In this document: one piece after another, positions 15,482 through 23,070 of the stretch
Numbering within the stretch: position 1 is the first letter of the stretch
How the letters are laid out: each line of letters starts with the position of its first letter
From: CAZSDU01 sp964605775
Lineage (GTDB): Bacteria; Bacteroidota; Bacteroidia; Bacteroidales; FEN-979
Direction: 5' to 3'
Length of the DNA stretch: 24,193 nt
NCBI GenBank assembly: GCA_964605775.1
Contig: CAZSDU010000032.1
Coordinates: forward strand, 1-24,193
Notes under the pieces: generated by a model
Told to the model about the DNA's origin: nothing
Databases searched by the model: none
What the model saw: only the letters and a program-made list of their open reading frames with translations
Program-made: the position numbers and the translations under genes

Positions 15482-16456
15482 ATGCAGAAAGAAACGATCA
15501 GTAAAGGGGAATGGATCAGGCCATTGTTACAGATGATCCGTTGGCCAAACCTGGTGATCATCATCCTCACCCAGGTATTGTTGCGGTATTGTATTTTCCA
15601 ACATCTCCTCTATCAGGGGCAATCTGAAAACCTGTCTCCCTTCCCCGATTTTCTCCTCCTGCTGTTGGCTACCGTACTAATCGCTATCGGAGGTTATGTT
15701 ATTAACGATTACTATGATGTAAAAATTGATCGGATCAATCACCCTGGAAAGCATATAATAACAGGTTTTATTTCTTACCGTGGAGCCGTGGGAATTCACC
15801 TCTCACTGAATATCCTTGCGATCTTCATCGGTTTTATCCTGGCCTACCGCATCAGGGTTTTCGCCTTCGGATTAATTTTTCCGTTAATTGCCGGACTTTT
15901 ATGGCTTTACTCTGCCCGTCTCAAAAGAATGGCTTTCTGGGGAAATATTCTGGTATCAATGCTTTCTTCCCTGGTCATCCTAATCGTCTGGTTATATGAT
16001 TTCTATTTTTTATCGCTTGATCCTGAACTTTTTTTTAATTATCGACCGTATCAGATCGGAGTGCTCAGGCTGACCCTGGCGTATGCCTTGTTTGCTTTTC
16101 TGGTTTCTTTTTTTCGGGAAATCATTAAGGATATGGAAGATCAGGAAGGTGATCAGGCGCTGGGCTGCCGCACCCTTCCGATTGTGTTTGGAACAGAGAT
16201 TACCCGTTGGATGGTCATCTTTATCATCCTTGTCACTTTTCTTCTCATGGGATCAGTTCTATGGATCTTATTCCAAATGGAGTTACAAATCCTTTTCTGG
16301 TATTTTCTTGTGATGATACAATTTCCACTACTGCTCCTGGCATTCATGACTGCCTTTGCACGGAGTAAAAGGGAGTTCTACCGGATGAGCCAGCTTTCCA
16401 AGCTCATCATGTTAAATGGCATCTTATCCATGTTACTTTTTATGCTGATAAAATAA
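15482..16456 (+). CDS. UbiA-family prenyltransferase
   Basis: This polytopic membrane enzyme (324 aa, roughly eight to nine hydrophobic helices) transfers a prenyl chain from a prenyl diphosphate to an acceptor. The two Mg-diphosphate motifs are intact: N75-D-Y-Y-D79-V-K-I-D83 in the first cytoplasmic loop and D217-M-E-D220-x-x-x-D224 in the second. Bacteroidota homologues at this kind of locus are often labelled geranylgeranylglycerol-phosphate geranylgeranyltransferase. A menaquinone or heme O role is less likely because no men or cox genes are near, but the acceptor cannot be read from sequence. ATG 15482 is chosen because it gives a normal N-terminus before the conserved RWPNL. ATGs at 15443, 15446 and 15449 would overlap the HAD gene and are possible alternatives. 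Confidence 0.85.
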   Translation: MQKETISKGEWIRPLLQMIRWPNLVIIILTQVLLRYCIFQHLLYQGQSENLSPFPDFLLLLLATVLIAIGGYVINDYYDVKIDRINHPGKHIITGFISYRGAVGIHLSLNILAIFIGFILAYRIRVFAFGLIFPLIAGLLWLYSARLKRMAFWGNILVSMLSSLVILIVWLYDFYFLSLDPELFFNYRPYQIGVLRLTLAYALFAFLVSFFREIIKDMEDQEGDQALGCRTLPIVFGTEITRWMVIFIILVTFLLMGSVLWILFQMELQILFWYFLVMIQFPLLLLAFMTAFARSKREFYRMSQLSKLIMLNGILSMLLFMLIK

Positions 16457-16462
16457 AGTCCT

Positions 16463-17047
16463 ATGATGAACAAGAGGTTTGAACATAAGCAACTGATCCT
16501 TGCATCTCAATCGCCGAGGCGGCAATACCTGCTCAAAGAACTGGGTCTGGATTTCGAGATCATGTCCACTCAGGTGGAAGAAACTTTTCCGTTGGGGATG
16601 CAACCCAGGGAAATTGCTGTTTTTCTTGCAGCATTAAAAGCGGATAATTTTGATGCTACCCGATTGCCTGAAAACAAAATTATCATCGCGGCGGATACCA
16701 TTGTCAACCTTGGGGGTGAAATTCTTGGAAAACCATCCAATTACAAAGAGGCATTCATCATGCTGGAAAAATTATCAGGATGCCGGCATGAGGTGATTAC
16801 CGGGGTTTGCCTGAAATCGAAAAAGAAGAAGATCACCTTTTTCAACTCTTCTTACGTTTATTTCAAACCTTTGAGTTCAGAAGAAATCGACTATTACATC
16901 GAGAATTTCCAGCCTTTTGATAAAGCAGGCGCTTATGGCTGTCAGGAATGGATCGGTTATATCGGAATCAGCAAAATTGAGGGATCATTTTTCAATGTGA
17001 TGGGTTTGCCTGTCAAAGAATTATATGAGGAATTACTGAAGTTCTGA
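16463..17047 (+). CDS. maf: Maf-like nucleoside triphosphate pyrophosphatase
   Basis: Maf/YhdE proteins hydrolyse non-canonical or modified nucleoside triphosphates (dTTP/UTP-type for YhdE) to monophosphates. They are housecleaning enzymes that are also linked with septum control. The 194 aa sequence has the N-terminal substrate loop ILASQSPRRQYLL (residues 12-24), the catalytic-site AADTIV with D78, and the KAGAYGCQEWIG and GSFFNVMGLPV segments near the C-terminus. Two adjacent ATGs exist (16463 and 16466); the first is listed. It follows the UbiA gene after 6 bases and is the last gene of the cluster. Its stop lies 2 bases from the end of the convergent - strand gene. Confidence 0.93.
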   Translation: MMNKRFEHKQLILASQSPRRQYLLKELGLDFEIMSTQVEETFPLGMQPREIAVFLAALKADNFDATRLPENKIIIAADTIVNLGGEILGKPSNYKEAFIMLEKLSGCRHEVITGVCLKSKKKKITFFNSSYVYFKPLSSEEIDYYIENFQPFDKAGAYGCQEWIGYIGISKIEGSFFNVMGLPVKELYEELLKF

Positions 17048-17049
17048 GT

Positions 17050-17766
17050 TTATTCCCCCGGCACATCATTTTTACATCCGCCAGAACCCTTGATTAATTC
17101 AACAGAAATATCATCGACAAAATAATAGGCTGATTTGAATAATGTATCAGCAGCATTGCCATACTGAAGACTTATAAAATTATCATTTTCAGAGAAATCA
17201 CCGAAGGTCAGAAAGCGTTCGCCTCCTTTGGCCTGGTAAACTCCCCTGATGCACATCCACTGCTCTGAATCGCTTAAAGGTTTGGTGTTTCTCAGGCAGA
17301 GGTAAGGGATTTTGATTTTTTTCGGGCTGACTGATTTAAGTTCATTGACGGAAAAAACGACTCCAAGTTCTCTGAGTGCATATTTTGAGTCACCAAGACT
17401 CACCCACGCACTGACGCAGTATTGCTGTCCGGCAATTAAAGCGCTGTCAAGAGGAGTGGACAGGTATTCAAAATATTCGTTACGGTTCATATTATATACC
17501 TGAATACCGGCATAGGCATGACCCGAATGAGGAAGCTGTCCGCCCTTTTTATTGAATTCGGTTCCAAAGTCAAGGGAAGTACTACATTCGTTAAAATAAT
17601 CAGGGGTAGTGTGGTTAGGGCAAAACCAGAAATTGGAAAGGGAAATTTGACCAGACTGCTTCGGACAAGCATTTTTTTGATCAAAACCCGGGTTTGGGAT
17701 CAGGTTTTGTGCAAATATCCTGAAGCCAATAAACACGAAGATAAGGATAAAAGAATGTCTGAGCAT
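17050..17766 (-). CDS. Secreted protein of unknown function with NLIPNPGF-type N-terminal domain
   Basis: I cannot assign a function to this 238 aa protein. It begins with a clear signal peptide (MLRHSFILIFVFIGFRIFAQ), then NLIPNPGFDQKNACP. That 'NLIPNPGFE...CP' opening is common in Bacteroidota surface or periplasmic proteins with a galactose-binding-like beta-sandwich, often fused to OmpA or PKD domains. Here the domain stands alone (about residues 20-230), with several cysteines and the repeated WMCIRGVYQAKGGERFLTFGDF pattern typical of such folds. No T9SS sorting tail or membrane anchor is seen. It is divergent from surE and convergent with maf, so probably monocistronic. Confidence 0.7.
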   Translation of the reverse strand: MLRHSFILIFVFIGFRIFAQNLIPNPGFDQKNACPKQSGQISLSNFWFCPNHTTPDYFNECSTSLDFGTEFNKKGGQLPHSGHAYAGIQVYNMNRNEYFEYLSTPLDSALIAGQQYCVSAWVSLGDSKYALRELGVVFSVNELKSVSPKKIKIPYLCLRNTKPLSDSEQWMCIRGVYQAKGGERFLTFGDFSENDNFISLQYGNAADTLFKSAYYFVDDISVELIKGSGGCKNDVPGE

Positions 17767-17789
17767 CGGTATTTTATAAAATCAGACCT

Positions 17790-17797
17790 CAAAGCTA
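17790..17797 (-). promoter_or_regulatory. -7 box for the secreted-protein gene
   Basis: Read on the - strand this is TAGCTTTG, an exact TAnnTTTG match. It lies 23 bases before the start codon at 17766, a normal distance. No TTG is visible at the expected -33 spacing. It faces away from, and sits 13 bases from, the equivalent + strand box for surE. Confidence 0.4.
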
Positions 17798-17810
17798 CAT
17801 GATTTATTCC

Positions 17811-17818
17811 TAATTTTG
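17811..17818 (+). promoter_or_regulatory. -7 box (TAATTTTG) for surE-lpxB
   Basis: TAATTTTG matches TAnnTTTG exactly and lies 38 bases before the surE ATG, predicting a leader of about 30 bases. No clear TTG is at the usual upstream distance. The place where it should be falls on the - strand promoter box of the neighbouring gene. Confidence 0.4.
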
Positions 17819-17856
17819 CTGAAATTTACCTAATATATCTTCGGAAATCTCTTGCA

Positions 17857-18636
17857 ATGCATGATAAACCTCTTATTCTGATCACCAATGATGACAGTGT
17901 CAAAGCCCCTGGAATCAGGGCGCTGATAGATATTATACGCCCTTTCGGCAAAGTGGTTGTATTGGCACCTGATCGCCCCCAATCCGGGACAGCTCATGCC
18001 GTGACCATCAATATTCCCCTTCGTATCGAATTGATCAGCCAGGAAGAGAACTATGAGGAATATACATGTAATGGTACCCCGGCCGACTGTGTAAAGCTGG
18101 CGTTTAAGGTCATTCTGAAACGCCGCCCTGATTTTCTTTTTTCCGGGATCAATCATGGTACCAATGCTTCCATCAATATTATCTATTCCGGTACCATGGC
18201 AGCAGTTTTTGAAGGGGCTATGGGAGGTGTGCCGTCAGTTGGTTTTTCGCTTGATAATTATAGCATGATGGCGGATTTTCAGCCTTCCCGGAAATTTATC
18301 AGAACCATTGTGGAAAAAGTAATCCTTGACGGTTTGCCACAGGGTGTTTGCCTGAATGTCAATATTCCTGATCTTCCCGAAAGCGATATCAGAGGGATCA
18401 AGGTTTGTCGTCAGGCCGAAGGAACCTGGCTGGAGGATTTTGACGAACGTGAGGATCCCAATGGCAGAAAATATTACTGGATGAAAGGGGTATTTGCCAA
18501 AACAGGAGATGGTCCCGATACGGATCAATGGGCCATCGAGCATCATTATGTTGCCGTTGTTCCTGTTCAGTTTGATTTTACGGCTAATCATGCCATTGAA
18601 TCCGTTCAAAAGATGTTCCCATGCGATATTATCTGA
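17857..18636 (+). CDS. surE: 5'-nucleotidase SurE
   Basis: SurE is a metal-dependent cytoplasmic phosphatase that removes phosphate from nucleoside 5'- or 3'-monophosphates and is linked with stationary-phase survival. Length is 259 aa. The metal site is visible: D12 and D13 in ITNDDS, S43 in PDRPQSGTAH and N99 in SGINHGTN. The YSGTMAAVFEGAMGG region and VCLNVNIPDLP also fit. The residue after the two aspartates is Ser (NDDS) where E. coli has Gly (NDDG). The change lies beside, not in, the metal ligands. The gene overlaps lpxB by 16 bases, suggesting coupled translation. Confidence 0.95.
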   Translation: MHDKPLILITNDDSVKAPGIRALIDIIRPFGKVVVLAPDRPQSGTAHAVTINIPLRIELISQEENYEEYTCNGTPADCVKLAFKVILKRRPDFLFSGINHGTNASINIIYSGTMAAVFEGAMGGVPSVGFSLDNYSMMADFQPSRKFIRTIVEKVILDGLPQGVCLNVNIPDLPESDIRGIKVCRQAEGTWLEDFDEREDPNGRKYYWMKGVFAKTGDGPDTDQWAIEHHYVAVVPVQFDFTANHAIESVQKMFPCDII

Positions 18637-19742
18637 TTGCAGGAGAAGCCTCAGGCGATCTGCATGCCTCCAACCTGATGCTTGCTTTGCATCAGCTTGA
18701 TCAGGATGCAGTTTTCCGCGGCTGGGGAGGTGATAAAATGGAAGCTACCGGAGCCGACCTGGTTAAACATTACCGCGACCTTGCCTTTATGGGTTTTTTT
18801 CAGGTGATCACCCATTTGCCTGACATCAGGAAGAATTTTATTTTGTGTGAAAAAGATATCCTGTCATTTCACCCTGATGTAGTTATCCTGATTGATTACC
18901 CGGGTTTTAATCTGAGAATGGCCAAATTTGCGGCCAATCACGGGATCAGGGTGTTTTATTACATATCTCCCCAGCTCTGGGCGTGGAGATCCTCCAGGGT
19001 GAAAATTCTTAAAAAATATGTTGATCACACTTTTGTGATCCTTCCTTTTGAGAAGGATTTCTATGCCCGTTTTCAGTATCCTGTGGATTTTGTTGGCCAT
19101 CCTTTACTGGATGTGATCAGTGATGATCCTTTTCCTGTGGATCGGGCAACTTTTCTTCAGAAACATCGACTTCCAGACCGGCCGGTCATTGCTTTATTAC
19201 CTGGGAGCAGGAAAATGGAAATCCAAAAAATGCTGAGACAAATGCTGAAAGTGATTCCGTTTTTTCAGGATTATCAGTTTATTATTGCCGGCGCGCCTTC
19301 CATTCCGCTTTCCTTCTATCAAAACATAATCAAGGATGATAAGCTTACTGTCTTTTTCGATGAGACCTATCCTCTGTTGAAACATTGTGAGGCAGCCCTG
19401 GTCACTTCAGGCACTGCAACCCTTGAAGCGGCTCTTCTCGGTGCACCTCAGGTTGTCTGTTATCAGGGAGATGCGTTCTCCTATTTCATCGCCCGTAAAA
19501 TTGTCCATGTTAATTATATTTCGCTGGTGAACCTGATTTTGGATAAACCTCTGGTCAGAGAACTGATTCAGTCAGAGCTCACGTCGGATAACTTGATCCT
19601 GGAGTTGAAACTGATCCTTGAAGATCTCTCTGTAAGGAGAAAAATTTCTGAGGGTTATTCCATCCTGCGCCAAAAGCTTGGCGGACCAGGCGCATCGCAT
19701 CATGCTGCCCGGCTGATGATACAATATTTATCAGAAAATTGA
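18621..19742 (+). CDS. lpxB: Lipid-A-disaccharide synthase
   Basis: LpxB is a peripheral inner-membrane GT19 glycosyltransferase. It joins UDP-2,3-diacylglucosamine and lipid X to make the lipid A disaccharide. The 373 aa length is normal. Motifs present are the N-terminal AGEASGDLH (residues 7-15), YYISPQLWAWRSSRV, the nucleotide-site LLPGSRKMEIQKM, and TSGTATLEAALLGAPQVVCYQ in the C-terminal donor-binding domain. The start inside the end of surE gives the canonical MRYYLIAGEASGD. Its presence shows that the host makes lipid A. lpxA, lpxC and lpxD are not nearby, and pairing with surE is an arrangement I associate with Bacteroidota. Confidence 0.96.
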   Translation: MRYYLIAGEASGDLHASNLMLALHQLDQDAVFRGWGGDKMEATGADLVKHYRDLAFMGFFQVITHLPDIRKNFILCEKDILSFHPDVVILIDYPGFNLRMAKFAANHGIRVFYYISPQLWAWRSSRVKILKKYVDHTFVILPFEKDFYARFQYPVDFVGHPLLDVISDDPFPVDRATFLQKHRLPDRPVIALLPGSRKMEIQKMLRQMLKVIPFFQDYQFIIAGAPSIPLSFYQNIIKDDKLTVFFDETYPLLKHCEAALVTSGTATLEAALLGAPQVVCYQGDAFSYFIARKIVHVNYISLVNLILDKPLVRELIQSELTSDNLILELKLILEDLSVRRKISEGYSILRQKLGGPGASHHAARLMIQYLSEN

Positions 19743-19764
19743 GTTGGTTTTAAAAAATTATTTT

Positions 19765-20736
19765 ATGAAACGAGTTTTCTTACTTCTCCTAATTGTTTTC
19801 CTTGCAGGCCATTTTATTTATGCCCAATCCGAATTGCAGAAACCGGGTGATACCGGCAGAATGACGATTACTGTCAACCCGGTGAAACCCGATACGGCGA
19901 ATTTAAAAAAGAACAAGAAGCTGAATTCAGGTAATCCGGGACAGAAAGTGCCGACTAAACTTCAAAGACCGCTTGATACCAACCAGGCAAAAGCATTGCA
20001 GTTATATAACCTGGGAAATATGAAGGTGAAACAGAAGGATTATGAAGGAGCCATCGCTGACTATTCCAGATCGCTGAAAATATTCGAAAACGGAAATGCT
20101 TATGTGCGTCGCGGATATACCTATCTCGCGCTTCAAAATTTTGATTCCGCTGTGGCAGATGCCAAGTCAGGACTGAAGTTATTGCCATTTAACGCCCAGG
20201 CTCACCTCATTCTTGGTGTGATCAGTTTTGAAAGAGGTGAATATGAAAACGCGGAAAAAAGTCTGACCCAGTCTATTAAATTTGATAAAAAGAATCCCTT
20301 GACCTATAATTACCTGGCTGCGCTTAGGTATCTGAAGAAAGACTATCAGGGAGCATACCTTTACTATGATTCCGTTGCTCGCCTGAATCCGAATTTTCCG
20401 GATGTCTTTACGAACCGTGGAATGATGAATCATTACCTGAATAAGTACAAGGAAGCCATAGATGATTTCGGATTGGCCATCAAGGCAGATAGTAACAATG
20501 CCAATGCCTATAATAACAGGGGAGCAACTGAACTTGCTTCCAAAGATTATCAAGCGGCACTGAATGACTTAAATAAGGCTATCAGCCTGAAAGCAGAGTA
20601 TCCAAATGCGTTTTACAACCGAGGGAAAGTGAAGCATTTGATGGGAGATCTGGAGGGTGCCTGTGCCGATTGGAAAATTGCTTTATCCTATGGCGAAAAA
20701 ACAGCTGAGGAATTGATTAAAAAATTCTGTCAATAA
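19765..20736 (+). CDS. Secreted tetratricopeptide-repeat (TPR) protein
   Basis: The 323 aa protein has a signal peptide (MKRVFLLLLIVFLAGHFIYAQ, likely cut near residue 20). A Lys/Pro/Asn-rich linker (about 22-72) leads into about seven TPR units from residue 74 to the end, for example AYNNRGATELASKDYQAAL and AFYNRGKVKHLMGDLEGAC. The ending GACADWKIALSYGEKTAEELIKKFC is the common last repeat of Bacteroidota TPR proteins. TPRs mediate protein contacts; the partner is unknown. The frame opens at a TTG at 19744, but ATG 19765 starts the signal peptide directly and is preferred. It lies 22 bases after lpxB and may be transcribed with it. Confidence 0.85.
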   Translation: MKRVFLLLLIVFLAGHFIYAQSELQKPGDTGRMTITVNPVKPDTANLKKNKKLNSGNPGQKVPTKLQRPLDTNQAKALQLYNLGNMKVKQKDYEGAIADYSRSLKIFENGNAYVRRGYTYLALQNFDSAVADAKSGLKLLPFNAQAHLILGVISFERGEYENAEKSLTQSIKFDKKNPLTYNYLAALRYLKKDYQGAYLYYDSVARLNPNFPDVFTNRGMMNHYLNKYKEAIDDFGLAIKADSNNANAYNNRGATELASKDYQAALNDLNKAISLKAEYPNAFYNRGKVKHLMGDLEGACADWKIALSYGEKTAEELIKKFCQ

Positions 20737-20765
20737 TATTGTCAGATAGTCGTATTACCTTTCTT

Positions 20766-20790
20766 GTTTTTCCGGATTAAGCGGAAAAAC
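20766..20790 (+). promoter_or_regulatory. Hairpin directly before the comEC start codon
   Basis: GTTTTTCCG at 20766-20774 pairs perfectly with CGGAAAAAC at 20782-20790 (9 bp) around a seven-base loop. The stem ends four bases before the ATG at 20795. No T run follows, so it does not look like an intrinsic terminator for the TPR gene. In mRNA it would hold the region upstream of the start codon in a stem and could limit translation initiation. Confidence 0.5.
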
Positions 20791-20794
20791 CTGA

Positions 20795-22945
20795 ATGAAT
20801 TTCTGGCGACCTTATCCCTTACTACGTTTAATTATTCCATTCCTCTCCGGAATCGTCACCGGAATCTGCCAGCCAGTTTTCCCCGCAATTCCCATTCCTG
20901 TTTATGTCCTCATCCCGCTGTTCAGTTTTTTTCTGATTATACTCTCCAAAAGGTATTACGGATTCAGGTTTCGTTATATTACCGGACTCCTGTTATTCGT
21001 CTTTTTTATTTTTTCCGGTTATGAGCTCAGTCATTCTGCGATCACCAGACTGTGCAAGCAGAAATCCAGCCCTGAAGACGGCTTCTATCTCTTGGAACTC
21101 ACAGAACAGCCTGTCGTAAAGTCATCCTACGTAAAAATATTCGTTATGGCCCGCTATAAACGCAATCAGGGGGAGAAATGGATTCCAGTTACGGGCAATT
21201 ATCTACTGAATATGAAAATGAATATTTCTCAAAGGCCTTTGTTTTATGGGGATATTATTGTTGTAAAAACCAATTGGCAGGAAATCAGAAATACCGCCAA
21301 CCCTAATTGTTTTAATTATTCAGAATATCTTTCCAGAAGGGGTATACATTATCAGGCCTGGGTGGAGGATGGTGACTGGATAACAGTGCTCAGGTCAGGT
21401 GGATGGTTGAAATCATATTCCTTTACTTTACGTGATAATCTGCTTGATTTACTGAGAAATAACAACCTGAAAGGAAATGAATTCGCAGTGGCTGCTGCAT
21501 TGCTTCTCGGTCAGGTGAATGAACTTGAAACCGGACTGAGAAAAGCGTATGCAGCATCTGGCGCCATGCATATCCTCTCTGTCTCCGGTATGCATGTCGG
21601 GGTGATATACCTGTTCTTTAATTTTTTGCTGGGATTTCTCGATAGAACAAAAACAGGACGCCTCTTAAAGACCTTTATCATGTTGTTCCTGATATGGGGA
21701 TATGCTTTCATAACCGGGCTTTCTCCCTCAGTGGTAAGGGCATCGGCAATGCTGAGTTTTATCATCACAGGAAAAGCATTGAACCGACATCCTGAGCCGC
21801 TTAATATCCTTGCTGCGTCCTTGTTTTTTATCCTTATCCTTGATCCGCTGATCATCCGGGAAATCGGATTTCAGCTTTCTTATCTTGCTGTAACAGGCAT
21901 TTATCTGCTTTATAAACCGGTATATGACTGCCTGGTCACCTCCATATGGTTTTGGGATAAAGTCTGGTCTGTGCTTGCCATCTCATTGGTAGCTCAACTG
22001 GCCACCGGACCGATAAGTCTTTACTATTTCCATCAGTTTCCTAATTACTTTCTATTGACCAACCTTTTCATCTCACCCTTGTCAAGTCTTATCATATACA
22101 CGGGCATAATGGCTTTGGGTTTTGGCGCTGTTCCATTGGTATCAGGAATAATGACATCTGCTCTCGGAGGTCTTGTAAGCGGTTTGAATTTCATCATCCG
22201 CTTTGTCGAAAGCCTACCATTTTCTATAACCAGAGGTGTTTACCTGACATTGACTGAGCTGCTCATTTTTTACGCGTTGATCATCCTCGCCTGTATCTTC
22301 CTGATTAAGAAGAAACATGTTTTGGTTTTTCCCATTCTCACCTGTATGATCATGTTGCAATTTTCATTCATATTCCATAAATTGGAAAGGACAAAAATGA
22401 GCAGGATCACGGTGTATAACCTGAAGGGTTTATCCGGCATAGAACTTAGCACTAACGACTGGGCTGATTTTTTTTATGACACCCAGGGAATAAAAGGATT
22501 TGCCCAGAAACTCGACCATGCAACAGCATTGATCACCCCTGGCTGGGAAGCCAGAAAAATAAAACGCAAAAGATTGTATTGGATTGGATCCACATGGTTA
22601 AAAAATGCCAGAGATCCAATTCTTTTCAGGTGGAAAAAGTGGAATCATTTCATACAGTTTGAGTCAAAAAGGATCGCCATTATCAATGAATATATTTCCC
22701 CGGGTACAAATGCAGAGATAAATTTGGATTTCATCATCATTAGCGGAAACCCAAAAATTAGTATCCGGGATCTTCGTAAGATTTTTCCGCTGGGTGAGAT
22801 CGTGATTGATGCCAGTAACCATCCATATAATGTGACAAAATGGTTGAAGGAAGCAGCAAAGTCTGGAATTACATGTCATGCGGTAACAAGAGACGGGGCA
22901 TTCGTCAGGGAATTTAAAAAAGATGTTTGCATTTTGGAAAAATAA
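20795..22945 (+). CDS. comEC: ComEC/Rec2-family DNA uptake channel protein
   Basis: ComEC forms the inner-membrane channel through which single-stranded DNA enters during natural transformation. The 716 aa protein has N-terminal membrane helices with a DUF4131-type soluble part (about residues 1-200). The polytopic Competence domain (about 215-505) follows, marked by AASGAMHILSVSGMHVG (SGMHVG at 264-269) and TGLSPSVVRASAML. The last ~170 residues sit where many ComEC proteins have a metallo-beta-lactamase domain, but no HxHxDH metal motif is visible, so this part looks non-catalytic. Shorter or degenerate C-termini are common in Bacteroidota. No other competence gene is in the window, so actual competence is unproven. 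Confidence 0.92.
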   Translation: MNFWRPYPLLRLIIPFLSGIVTGICQPVFPAIPIPVYVLIPLFSFFLIILSKRYYGFRFRYITGLLLFVFFIFSGYELSHSAITRLCKQKSSPEDGFYLLELTEQPVVKSSYVKIFVMARYKRNQGEKWIPVTGNYLLNMKMNISQRPLFYGDIIVVKTNWQEIRNTANPNCFNYSEYLSRRGIHYQAWVEDGDWITVLRSGGWLKSYSFTLRDNLLDLLRNNNLKGNEFAVAAALLLGQVNELETGLRKAYAASGAMHILSVSGMHVGVIYLFFNFLLGFLDRTKTGRLLKTFIMLFLIWGYAFITGLSPSVVRASAMLSFIITGKALNRHPEPLNILAASLFFILILDPLIIREIGFQLSYLAVTGIYLLYKPVYDCLVTSIWFWDKVWSVLAISLVAQLATGPISLYYFHQFPNYFLLTNLFISPLSSLIIYTGIMALGFGAVPLVSGIMTSALGGLVSGLNFIIRFVESLPFSITRGVYLTLTELLIFYALIILACIFLIKKKHVLVFPILTCMIMLQFSFIFHKLERTKMSRITVYNLKGLSGIELSTNDWADFFYDTQGIKGFAQKLDHATALITPGWEARKIKRKRLYWIGSTWLKNARDPILFRWKKWNHFIQFESKRIAIINEYISPGTNAEINLDFIIISGNPKISIRDLRKIFPLGEIVIDASNHPYNVTKWLKEAAKSGITCHAVTRDGAFVREFKKDVCILEK

Positions 22946-22956
22946 ATGTAAATTTG
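22926..22956 (+). promoter_or_regulatory. Promoter of tRNA-Asp inside the comEC 3' end
   Basis: TTTG at 22926-22929, a 19-base spacer and TAAATTTG at 22949-22956 match the Bacteroidota consensus (TTTG, 19-21 bases, TAnnTTTG) without mismatch. The predicted start of transcription is near 22963, about 7 bases before the mature tRNA. The -33 element lies within the last codons of comEC. This is the best-formed promoter in the window. Confidence 0.75.
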
Positions 22957-22969
22957 CACCTCCAATTGA

Positions 22970-23043
22970 GGATCGGTAGTTCAGTTGGTTAGAATGCCGC
23001 CCTGTCACGGCGGAGGTCGCGAGTTCGAGTCTCGTCCGGTCCG
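22970..23043 (+). tRNA. tRNA-Asp (anticodon GTC)
   Basis: The acceptor arms GGATCGG and CCGGTCC pair with one G-T pair. The D arm is GTTC/GAAT. The anticodon stem CCGCC/GGCGG encloses CTGTCAC with anticodon GTC, and the T arm is GCGAG/CTCGT with a TTCGAGT loop. The discriminator is G23043, as expected for tRNA-Asp, and CCA is not encoded. It has its own promoter and terminator, so it is a single-gene transcription unit. Confidence 0.97.
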
Positions 23044-23046
23044 CAG

Positions 23047-23070
23047 AAGCCCCAACACGGGGCTTTTTTT
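23047..23070 (+). terminator. Intrinsic terminator of tRNA-Asp
   Basis: AAGCCCC at 23047-23053 pairs with GGGGCTT at 23059-23065 around a five-base loop. A T run continues to 23070, giving seven T in a row. It begins four bases after the tRNA. The TAA stop of convergent kdpE (23069-23071, read on the - strand) lies in the end of the T run. On the - strand the stem lacks a good T tail, so termination is mainly for the + strand. Confidence 0.88.

Noticed and set aside
16010..16120. T-rich runs in the UbiA gene as terminator or foreign DNA
   Set aside because: They encode Phe/Leu-rich membrane helices, and no stem precedes them.
19744..19764. TTG start for the TPR protein
   Set aside because: It adds seven residues before a clean signal peptide that starts with ATG at 19765, and follows the lpxB stop by one base without any supporting signal.
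20764..21024. Separate 86-codon frame overlapping the comEC start
   Set aside because: It has no recognisable domain, covers the comEC N-terminus in another frame, and its codon pattern is that of a shadow frame.
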